Source: an uncultured Prevotellaceae bacterium
Lineage (GTDB): Bacteria > Bacteroidota > Bacteroidia > Bacteroidales > Muribaculaceae
Length of the DNA stretch: 64,000 bases
Direction of reading: 5' to 3'
NCBI GenBank assembly: GCA_900318535.1
Contig: ONKU01000005.1
Span: forward strand, 1-64,000
This document shows, piece by piece, positions 47,795-55,495 of the stretch. Each line of letters opens with the position of its first letter. Within the stretch, counting starts at the first letter, position 1. The position numbers and the translations under genes were made by a program. The notes under the pieces were generated by a model, which saw nothing but the letters and a program-made list of their open reading frames with translations, searched no databases and was not told the origin of the DNA.

Positions 47795-50347
47795 TTGAGA
47801 CATATTGCTTGCCTGCTGGCCATGACTCTGGCATTGAATGTGATGGGGCAACAGACATCATCGGTGACCCAGATTACTGGACTGGTGCGTGACTCGTTGA
47901 CTCATGACGGTATTGCCTATGCGTCCATTTCACTCATGAGCACCAACGAGGGCACACTGGCCAACGATCGTGGCGGCTTCAGCATCAACTCTCGGGCCAA
48001 TTTCTCCAAACTGCGCGTCACGGCCATGGGTTATAAGTCCAAGGAGGTGGAAATCAAGAAAGGGCAGGGGAGTGTGGTCTTGATTGACCTGGTGGCAACA
48101 GGAGTGGAACTCGACGAACTGGTTGTACACAAGGGCAAGGAAAAATACAGCAAGAAGAACAATCCGGCCGTGGAGATGATCAAGAAACTGCGTGCACGCC
48201 GCGATGACAATGACCCACGTCGTTTTCCCCATTATGGCTATTCCCAGTATGAGCGCATGATGCTGGGATTCGGCAACCTGGACGACATCATCAGCAAACC
48301 CGAGGAGCAGTCATGGATCGACGAGTATGCCGACACATCGCTGCTCACCGGCAAGCGCATCCTGCCCATCTCCATCAAAGAAACCGTCGCCCGTGACTAT
48401 TATGGAGAAGGTGGACACAAGCAAGTCATTCTAGGCACTAAAAATGCCGGTATCGATGAGCGCATCGACCAGGAAAACATCAAGAAAGTGCTTGACGACT
48501 TCATGGGCGAAATCGACATTTTCCAGAACGATGTATCCTTGCTGACCAACCGCTTTGTGAGCCCCCTGTCACGCATTGCGGTGGATTTCTATAAGTTCTA
48601 TCTTAACGATACTGTCGATGTGGACGGTGAGCGCTGCGCGGTGCTGAGTTTTGTTCCGTTCACGCCACAAACATTCGGTTTCCTAGGCCGCCTGTACGTC
48701 TCGCTGGAAGACACCACGATGTTCATCAAGCGGGTGTCGATGGGTGTCCCCTATGACATCAACCTCAACTATGTGGACCGCATGAGCATCGTACAGGACT
48801 TTGACCGTGCGCCCAACGGTTCTCGCATCAAGGTACGCGATGATGTAGAGGTGAGTTTCAAGTTGATGCCTGGCGTACCCGAGGCTTTTGCTCGTCGTGA
48901 AACCACCTATCGCGACCACAATTTTGAACGTCCTGAGGGCAGCGTTTTCAACTTCAAAGGAGACCAAACGACTGCCAGCGGTGCCGCCTTCATGCCCGAC
49001 GAATTTTGGCAAGAATATCGTCCAGCCGAGTTGCGCACGACCAGTGCAACAATCAAGGACTTCATGAAACGGTTGCGCGGTTCACGGCTGTTCTATTGGG
49101 CCGAGCAGGTGATTGTCGTCATGGTCAACGGCTATGTGCCCACAGCAAGGGTGAGCAAATTTGACATAGGCCCCTTGAACACCATCATCAGCGGCAACTC
49201 GTTGGAAGGCGTGAGGTTGCGTTTGGGCGGCATGACCAATGTAAACCTGAGCCGCCATTGGTTTGCCCGCGGCTATGTGGCCTATGGCACCCGCGATGAG
49301 AAATTTAAGTACATGAGCTCACTGGAGTATTCGTTCGCGCCCAAGAAGTCGCTTGACCAGGAATTCCCCATCCATAGCCTGAGACTCAGCCACAAATACG
49401 ATGTGGACAAACTGGCACAACACTACCTCTATACCAACGCTGACAACATGTTCTTGACGCTAAGACGCCACAAGGACGTGAGGATGCAGTACCTGCGCAC
49501 GACACGCTTGGAGTACCGACACGAGTGGTACAACCATTTCTCCATTGCTCTGGGCATCGAGCACAACATCCACGAGGCCACAAAATACGTGCCATTCATT
49601 TATGGTGACGGCACTAGCCGTCAGAACTACACCCAGGCTGGTTTCACGGCACAACTGCGCTTTGCCCCAGGGGAGACCTTCTATCAGGCGCGTTCCTACC
49701 GCATTCCCATCAACATGGATGCGCCTATCATCACTTTGACACAGACCTACATGCCCAAAGGGTTCATGGGCAGTCTGCATGAACTGAACAAGACCGAATT
49801 GGGATTGCAGAAACGGTTCTGGTTCTCGGCATTTGGCTATGCTGATGTCATTGTCAAGGGTGAGAAAGTGTGGAGTAAAGTAGCCTATCCCGACTTGCTG
49901 ATGCCCAACGTTAACCTTTCTTATACCATCCAGCCTGAGAGTTATGCCCTGATGAAACCCATGGAATTCATCAATGACCAGGCCCTGTCATGGGACCTGA
50001 CCTATTGGGGCAACGGCATCCTGATGAACCGCCTGCCGCTCATCAAAAAGCTGCGCCTGCGTGAGGTGCTCACCCTGCGCGGCATTTGGGGCAGCCTCAG
50101 CGACAAGAACAATCCTAATATTGTAGACACGCAAAATCTTGCGTCTCCCTCAACTAGAGACCTCTTTCTCTTTCCCGAGGACGTCCCCTGCCAGGCCATG
50201 GGTGACAAGCCCTATATGGAGGCCGGAGTGGGCCTCGACAACATCCTCACCATTCTGCGGGTTGACTACGTCTGGCGACTGACCTACCGCGAGCATGCCG
50301 GCACCGATCGCCACGGCATCCGCATCCAGCTCCATTTCAACTTCTAG
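47795..50347 (+). CDS. Outer-membrane DUF5686 protein with carboxypeptidase-regulatory-like N-terminal domain
   Basis: 850 aa. After a signal peptide comes a carboxypeptidase-like regulatory domain (ITGLVRDSLTHDGIAYASISL, about residues 25-110) as in TonB-dependent receptors, then the DUF5686 region, whose C-terminal half alternates short strands like an outer-membrane beta-barrel and ends in the aromatic HFNF. No TonB plug domain is seen. Function unknown. I chose TTG at 47795 because it gives a signal peptide MRHIACLLAMTLALNVMG and lies 19 nt past the -7 box; the first ATG (47822) would lack the basic n-region. Start uncertain. Confidence 0.75.
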   Translation: MRHIACLLAMTLALNVMGQQTSSVTQITGLVRDSLTHDGIAYASISLMSTNEGTLANDRGGFSINSRANFSKLRVTAMGYKSKEVEIKKGQGSVVLIDLVATGVELDELVVHKGKEKYSKKNNPAVEMIKKLRARRDDNDPRRFPHYGYSQYERMMLGFGNLDDIISKPEEQSWIDEYADTSLLTGKRILPISIKETVARDYYGEGGHKQVILGTKNAGIDERIDQENIKKVLDDFMGEIDIFQNDVSLLTNRFVSPLSRIAVDFYKFYLNDTVDVDGERCAVLSFVPFTPQTFGFLGRLYVSLEDTTMFIKRVSMGVPYDINLNYVDRMSIVQDFDRAPNGSRIKVRDDVEVSFKLMPGVPEAFARRETTYRDHNFERPEGSVFNFKGDQTTASGAAFMPDEFWQEYRPAELRTTSATIKDFMKRLRGSRLFYWAEQVIVVMVNGYVPTARVSKFDIGPLNTIISGNSLEGVRLRLGGMTNVNLSRHWFARGYVAYGTRDEKFKYMSSLEYSFAPKKSLDQEFPIHSLRLSHKYDVDKLAQHYLYTNADNMFLTLRRHKDVRMQYLRTTRLEYRHEWYNHFSIALGIEHNIHEATKYVPFIYGDGTSRQNYTQAGFTAQLRFAPGETFYQARSYRIPINMDAPIITLTQTYMPKGFMGSLHELNKTELGLQKRFWFSAFGYADVIVKGEKVWSKVAYPDLLMPNVNLSYTIQPESYALMKPMEFINDQALSWDLTYWGNGILMNRLPLIKKLRLREVLTLRGIWGSLSDKNNPNIVDTQNLASPSTRDLFLFPEDVPCQAMGDKPYMEAGVGLDNILTILRVDYVWRLTYREHAGTDRHGIRIQLHFNF

Positions 50348-50375
50348 TACTGCTAGGTAACATTGTTAATAACTT

Positions 50376-50409
50376 TATTTTTGGGATTGGGAAAATAGCA
50401 GTAATTTTA
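50376..50409 (+). promoter_or_regulatory. Likely promoter of dnaE
   Basis: TATTTTTG (50376-50383) fits a -7 box. Alternatively its TTTG serves as -33 for TAATTTTA (50402-50409), one base off consensus at 18 nt. The two readings cannot be separated by eye. Confidence 0.4.
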
Positions 50410-50447
50410 CAATCCACATCTTTAACCAAATCTTAAAGAGAAAAACA

Positions 50448-53400
50448 ATGATACCATTTGTACATCTTCACGTACATTCACAATACTCGATTCTTGACGG
50501 ACAAGCTCCTGTCAAGGCATTGGTCGATAAGGCTATAGCCAACGGCATGCGCGGCATGGCCATTACTGACCACGGCAACATGTTCGGCATCAAGGAATTT
50601 CACGACTATGTGACCAAGCTGAACAAGAAACGCGGCGATGATGAGAAGTTCAAGCCCATCTTTGGCTGTGAGGTCTATGTCGCCAACAAGGACCGCCATG
50701 AGCACATCGACAAGCGCGATATCGGTCGCCACCTGATTCTGCTGGCCAAGAATCTCAAGGGCTACAAGAACCTCATTAAAATTGTTTCCCACGGTTGGAC
50801 CGAGGGTTTCTACTCCCATCCCCGTACTGACCACAGCGAGTTGGAGAAATACCATGAAGGCATCATCTGCTGCTCGGCGTGCTTGGGCGGTGAAGTTCCC
50901 CAGTTGATCATGAACGGTCAGATGAACCAGGCGCGAGAGACCATCCAGTGGTTCAAGAACGTGTTTGGTGACGATTATTACCTGGAGCTGCAGCGCCACA
51001 AGGCCACTGTCGCCCGAGCCAATCATGAGACCTACGAGAAACAGTGCCTCGTCAATGATGCCCTGATGGAGTTTGCCAAGGAACTGGACATCAAACTCAT
51101 CTGTACCAATGACTCCCACTTTGTCAACGAGGAGGATGCCGATGCCCACGAGCGCCTGATTTGCCTGTCAACGGGCAAGAAGCTCACCGATGAGAACGTG
51201 ATGATGTACAGCAAGCAGGAGTGGTTCAAGACGCAGGAGGAGATGAATGAGGTATTCGCCGATGTTCCTGAAGCCCTGCAGAACACCTACGAGATTCTGG
51301 ACAAGGTGGAGATCTACAGCATTGACCATGCGCCTATCTTGCCCGATTTCCCGTTGCCCGACGGCTTTGACAATGAGGACGATTACCTGCGTTATCTGGT
51401 TTATGAGGGCGCTAAGGAACGATGGCCCGAACTCGATGAGGAGCACCGCGAACGCATCGACTTTGAGCTGGAAACCATCAAGAACATGGGTTTCCCGGGC
51501 TACTTCCTGATCGTGCAGGACTACATTCGCATGGCCCCCAAATTGGGCTGCACCGTTGGTCCCGGCCGTGGATCGGCCGCCGGATCGGCAGTGGCCTACT
51601 GCTTGGGTATTACCAAGATTGACCCGATGAAGTATGACCTGCTGTTTGAGCGATTCCTGAACCCTGACCGCATTTCGCTGCCGGATATTGACACTGACTT
51701 TGACGATGACGGCCGCGCTGCGGTGCTGAACTATGTGACCGAGAAATACGGTGCCGAAAAAGTGGCTCATATTGTGACCTATGGCACCATGGCCGCCAAG
51801 AGTGCCATTAAGGACGTGGCACGCGTCGAGGACCTGTCGGTGGCCGAGAGTAACCGATTGGCCAAGTTCATCCCGTCATCACCCAACGAGATGCCCGACG
51901 ACAAGAACGGCAAGAAATATAAGATTACGGTCAAGAATTGCCTGGAATGCTTCGACGACTTCCGTGCCGAACTTAACAACGAGGACCCGAGAGTGGGTGA
52001 AACCATCCGTTTTGCCGAGAAACTGGAGGGAAGTGTCCGCAACACGGGTGTACACGCGTGCGGCGTGATCATCGGCCGCGACGATATTACCGACTGGGTT
52101 CCGGTGAGCACGGCTACCGACAGCGATGGCGAGCGCATCATCGTCACACAATACGAGGGCGGCGTGATTGAAAGCACTGGCCTGATCAAGATGGACTTCC
52201 TGGGCCTGAAAAACCTCTCTATCATCAAGGAGGCTTTGGCCAATATCAAACTTAACCATGGCGTGGACATCGATATCGAGAATATCCCCATCGACGACCC
52301 CAAAACGTATGAACTGTATTGCAAGGGACAGACATCGGGTACCTTCCAGTTTGAGTCGGCAGGCATGCAGAAGTATCTCATCGAGCTGCATCCCACCTGT
52401 TTCGAAGACCTGATTGCCATGAATGCCCTCTACCGCCCGGGCCCCATGGACTACATTCCCCAATTCATCAACCGCAAGCAGGGTAGGGAGCCCATCCAGT
52501 ATGACATCCCCTGCATGGAGAAATATCTGAAGGAGACCTACGGCATTACCGTTTATCAGGAGCAAGTCATGCTGTTGTCCCGTCAATTGGCAGGTTTCAC
52601 CCGTGGCCAGAGCGATACCCTGCGCAAGGCGATGGGCAAGAAGCAGATCGACAAGATGAACGAGCTGGAAACGCTCTTCTATGAAGGCGGTGAGAAGAAC
52701 GGCCATGACAAGAAGGTGCTGAACAAGATCTGGGAGGACTGGAAAAAATTCGCTTCCTATGCCTTCAACAAGTCCCATGCGACCTGCTACAGCTGGGTGG
52801 CCTATCAAACCGCCTATCTCAAGGCCAACTATCCCAGTGAATACATGGCTGCCGTGCTGAGCAGTAACCTTAATGATGTGGACAAACTGTCAAAATACAT
52901 GGACGAGTGCCGCTCGATGGGCATTGAGGTGCTGGGACCCAACATCAACGAGAGTTACAAGAGCTTCAGCGCAACCAAGGACGGCCGCATCCGCTTTGGC
53001 TTGGCGGGCATCAAGGGCGTGGGAGCAAGCTGTGTTGACTCCATTGTCGAGGAAAGAGACAAGAACGGCACCTACAAGGATATCTTTGATTTCGTCCAGC
53101 GCATCAACCAGGGCGCCTGCAACCGCAAAGCGCTGGAATCGATGGCGCTGGCTGGAGCCTTTGACGATTTCAAGGAAATCAAGCGAGAAGACTTCTTTGA
53201 GGTGAATCCCCGCAACGAATCATTCAGTGAGACACTGATGCGTTTTGGCCAACGATACCAGACCAGCCAACAGGAGATGCAGAACTCACTATTTGGTGCA
53301 TTTGGGGCTATCGAGGTAGCAACACCCACTATTCCTAATGCCGAGCCTTGGTCTCAACTGGAACGTTTGAACCGTGAGCGCGACTTGGTGGGCATGTACC

Positions 53401-53993
53401 TGTCGGCCCATCCGCTCGACCCCTATTATATAGAGGTAAATTATGGTTGCGACACACCGCTGGCTGAGGTCAAGAATCACGCTGACGAACTTGACAAAGA
53501 GCTCACGATGGGTGGCCTAGTCGTGGATTTCCAGACACGCATGGGCAAGAAAGGCGGCCAGTTCGGCATCTTGAAGATTGAAGACTATTCGGGTTCATTC
53601 GAATTCATGCTATTCGGCAACAAGTTTGTCGATTACCAGAAGTTTGGTGTGCCTGGCTATGCCCTGGTTGTGCGAGGGGCATACGAAAAAGGGTATGGTG
53701 ACAATGTACGCTTCAATGTCAAGAGCATCGACCTGCTGGAGAACCTCAAGGGCAAGATGCTGAAGAATCTGCTTGTCACGCTGCGGGATGATGACTTGAA
53801 CACGATAGACTTCCTGAAACAGAATCTGGGTGCTCAAGGTGACAATAGGTGTGACCTGTATTTCAGGATGAAGGACCAGAAAACTGGTAATTATGTCATG
53901 TTGCGCTCACGTCAGCCCATCGCTGTTGACAAGCGTTTGCTCGAATCCATGCGTGAGGCGGGCATCAAATTCAAGGTCAATGCCCGCGTGTGA
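50448..53993 (+). CDS. dnaE: DNA polymerase III subunit alpha
   Basis: 1181 aa. Replicative polymerase. The N-terminal PHP domain starts HLHVHSQYSILDG; the palm has GPGRGSAAGS and the catalytic aspartates in LPDIDTDFDDDGR; the finger and tau-binding parts follow, with helix-hairpin-helix and an OB-fold near the C-terminus (about 1010-1090). The PHP histidines appear conserved, so a proofreading-type PHP is possible, although a separate DnaQ is expected. The only gene before trxA on this strand; 81 nt separate them. Confidence 0.97.
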   Translation: MIPFVHLHVHSQYSILDGQAPVKALVDKAIANGMRGMAITDHGNMFGIKEFHDYVTKLNKKRGDDEKFKPIFGCEVYVANKDRHEHIDKRDIGRHLILLAKNLKGYKNLIKIVSHGWTEGFYSHPRTDHSELEKYHEGIICCSACLGGEVPQLIMNGQMNQARETIQWFKNVFGDDYYLELQRHKATVARANHETYEKQCLVNDALMEFAKELDIKLICTNDSHFVNEEDADAHERLICLSTGKKLTDENVMMYSKQEWFKTQEEMNEVFADVPEALQNTYEILDKVEIYSIDHAPILPDFPLPDGFDNEDDYLRYLVYEGAKERWPELDEEHRERIDFELETIKNMGFPGYFLIVQDYIRMAPKLGCTVGPGRGSAAGSAVAYCLGITKIDPMKYDLLFERFLNPDRISLPDIDTDFDDDGRAAVLNYVTEKYGAEKVAHIVTYGTMAAKSAIKDVARVEDLSVAESNRLAKFIPSSPNEMPDDKNGKKYKITVKNCLECFDDFRAELNNEDPRVGETIRFAEKLEGSVRNTGVHACGVIIGRDDITDWVPVSTATDSDGERIIVTQYEGGVIESTGLIKMDFLGLKNLSIIKEALANIKLNHGVDIDIENIPIDDPKTYELYCKGQTSGTFQFESAGMQKYLIELHPTCFEDLIAMNALYRPGPMDYIPQFINRKQGREPIQYDIPCMEKYLKETYGITVYQEQVMLLSRQLAGFTRGQSDTLRKAMGKKQIDKMNELETLFYEGGEKNGHDKKVLNKIWEDWKKFASYAFNKSHATCYSWVAYQTAYLKANYPSEYMAAVLSSNLNDVDKLSKYMDECRSMGIEVLGPNINESYKSFSATKDGRIRFGLAGIKGVGASCVDSIVEERDKNGTYKDIFDFVQRINQGACNRKALESMALAGAFDDFKEIKREDFFEVNPRNESFSETLMRFGQRYQTSQQEMQNSLFGAFGAIEVATPTIPNAEPWSQLERLNRERDLVGMYLSAHPLDPYYIEVNYGCDTPLAEVKNHADELDKELTMGGLVVDFQTRMGKKGGQFGILKIEDYSGSFEFMLFGNKFVDYQKFGVPGYALVVRGAYEKGYGDNVRFNVKSIDLLENLKGKMLKNLLVTLRDDDLNTIDFLKQNLGAQGDNRCDLYFRMKDQKTGNYVMLRSRQPIAVDKRLLESMREAGIKFKVNARV

Positions 53994-54007
53994 CATCGGA
54001 ACGGCAC

Positions 54008-54024
54008 TTGGCATTGTAATTGCA
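54008..54024 (+). promoter_or_regulatory. Candidate sigma-54-type promoter before trxA
   Basis: TTGGCATTGTAATTGCA matches YTGGCACG-N4-TTGCW except for two bases in the CACG part, and keeps GG-N10-GC and TTGCA. Its end is 50 nt before the trxA ATG. No TAnnTTTG box is seen in the 81-nt gap. Confidence 0.5.
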
Positions 54025-54074
54025 GGAGAACAATTCTAGAAACTAACTATATCAATTTTTTTAACTCGAAAATC

Positions 54075-54392
54075 ATGGCAAAAGAAATTAACGACGCTAA
54101 TTGCAAGGAATTATTGGAATCGGGCATGCCCGTAGTGATTGACTTTTGGGCTCCGTGGTGTGGTCCCTGCCGCAGCATCGCCCCCATCGTTGAGGAACTG
54201 GCAACGGCCTATGAGGGACGCGCCATCATCGGCAAGTACAACGTCGATGACGAGACCGATCTGGGTGTGGAGTACGGCATCCGCAACATCCCCACGATGC
54301 TTTTCTTTGACAAGGAAGGCAAGATGGTGGACAAGCACGTGGGAACCATCACCCGCGATGCGCTCGCAGCCAAAATCGACGCATTGCTGTAA
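54075..54392 (+). CDS. trxA: Thioredoxin
   Basis: 105 aa. Small cytoplasmic dithiol reductase with the active site WCGPC (Cys29, Cys32), cis-proline in NIPTMLFF and no signal peptide. It supplies electrons to peroxidases, ribonucleotide reductase and others. A terminator hairpin follows that is shared with the last codons of convergent hydE. Confidence 0.96.
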   Translation: MAKEINDANCKELLESGMPVVIDFWAPWCGPCRSIAPIVEELATAYEGRAIIGKYNVDDETDLGVEYGIRNIPTMLFFDKEGKMVDKHVGTITRDALAAKIDALL

Positions 54393-54416
54393 ATTCAGGT
54401 AATAGAAAATCCTTCG

Positions 54417-54452
54417 ACAAGCTGAATAATCGTTTATTCGGCTTGTTTTTTA
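54417..54452 (+). terminator. trxA terminator overlapping the hydE stop codon
   Basis: AAGCTGAATAA / TTATTCGGCTT (one G-T pair) followed by GTTTTTTATTT. The hydE stop (54434-54436) is the first three bases of the right arm. Confidence 0.85.
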
Positions 54453-55486
54453 TTTGGATGGTCGCCACGTGACCAGTCGATGTGGTAACCGATCGTGGCG
54501 AGTTCATCTGCAAGCCCTTTCACGCCTTGGGCCGATTCTGCGCCCAGGGCTGCTTTGTTGTCATACAGGGCATATTGCTTGCGATTGTCCTCGGGCGAGA
54601 GGTTAGGCATCACCACGTTGGCTCCAGCGAGGATGCCGCGCAGGCGACCGTCAGGAGACAGACTGGCCATGGCGGTTGTGCTCGGAATCAAGGCAGATGG
54701 CATGGCCAGACGCAAAACCGCATACAGGCGGGCTGTCATGGCAACACTTCCTGCCGGGAAACGGGCAAACGGTGTGTCATGCTGCGGAATAAACGGCCCG
54801 ATGCCTATCATGTGAGGCCGAAAATCCACCAGATATTGAATGTCCTCGACTATGCTTTTAAGGCTCTGGAAAGGTGAGCCCACCATGATGCCTGTTCCCA
54901 CTTGGTAGCCCAGTTTCTTGAGCCAATCCAGGCACTGCAGACGGTGTCGAATGGTTAAGCCTTCAGGATGAAGCAGGCTATACAGCCGCTCGTTGTGGGT
55001 TTCATGGCGAAGCAGATATCGGTCTGCACCCGCTTCCTTCCACAGGGAATAGGTCTCGCGCGGATGCTCGCCCAACGACAGGGTGATAGCGCAATCCGGC
55101 CATCGGGTCCTGATGTCGCTGACCAGGTCAGCAATCCATGTCGAGCGCTCCTCGCCCCATTCTCCGCCCTGCAGCACAAATGTGCGGAACCCTATCTCAT
55201 AGCCCTGCTCACAGCATGCCAGCACTTGCTCCCGCGTGAGCGTGTAGCGTAGTACATGGCCATTGCTGCGCCGTATGCCACAATACAGGCAATCGTTACG
55301 GCACACGTTGGTCAACTCAATGAGGCCACGCAGGTAGATTCCTCTGCCAAACTGCTGCTGGGCCACCTCACGGGCCTGTGTCATCAGGTAGTCGACATCT
55401 TGAGGATCGCGCATGGTGAGCAGCGTCCGATATTCTTCAGGCGCTAACCGTTGCTGTATCCTCAATTTGTCAACAATGCACTTCAT
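54434..55486 (-). CDS. hydE: [FeFe]-hydrogenase H-cluster maturase HydE
   Basis: 350 aa radical SAM enzyme. The cluster motif CRNDCLYC (Cys62, Cys66, Cys69) lies in LTNVCRNDCLYCGIR; the ALPEGLT-like loop and TGIMVGSPFQS, IGIGPFIPQHDTPF segments match HydE over biotin synthase or PylB. HydE helps build the dithiomethylamine bridge of the H-cluster. HydF, HydG and the hydrogenase are not in the window. It begins 9 nt after the transglutaminase-like gene, so the two are co-transcribed, which is odd functionally. Confidence is slightly reduced because PylB-like relatives look similar. Confidence 0.86.
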   Translation of the reverse strand: MKCIVDKLRIQQRLAPEEYRTLLTMRDPQDVDYLMTQAREVAQQQFGRGIYLRGLIELTNVCRNDCLYCGIRRSNGHVLRYTLTREQVLACCEQGYEIGFRTFVLQGGEWGEERSTWIADLVSDIRTRWPDCAITLSLGEHPRETYSLWKEAGADRYLLRHETHNERLYSLLHPEGLTIRHRLQCLDWLKKLGYQVGTGIMVGSPFQSLKSIVEDIQYLVDFRPHMIGIGPFIPQHDTPFARFPAGSVAMTARLYAVLRLAMPSALIPSTTAMASLSPDGRLRGILAGANVVMPNLSPEDNRKQYALYDNKAALGAESAQGVKGLADELATIGYHIDWSRGDHPNKKQAE

Positions 55487-55495
55487 GACACACTG

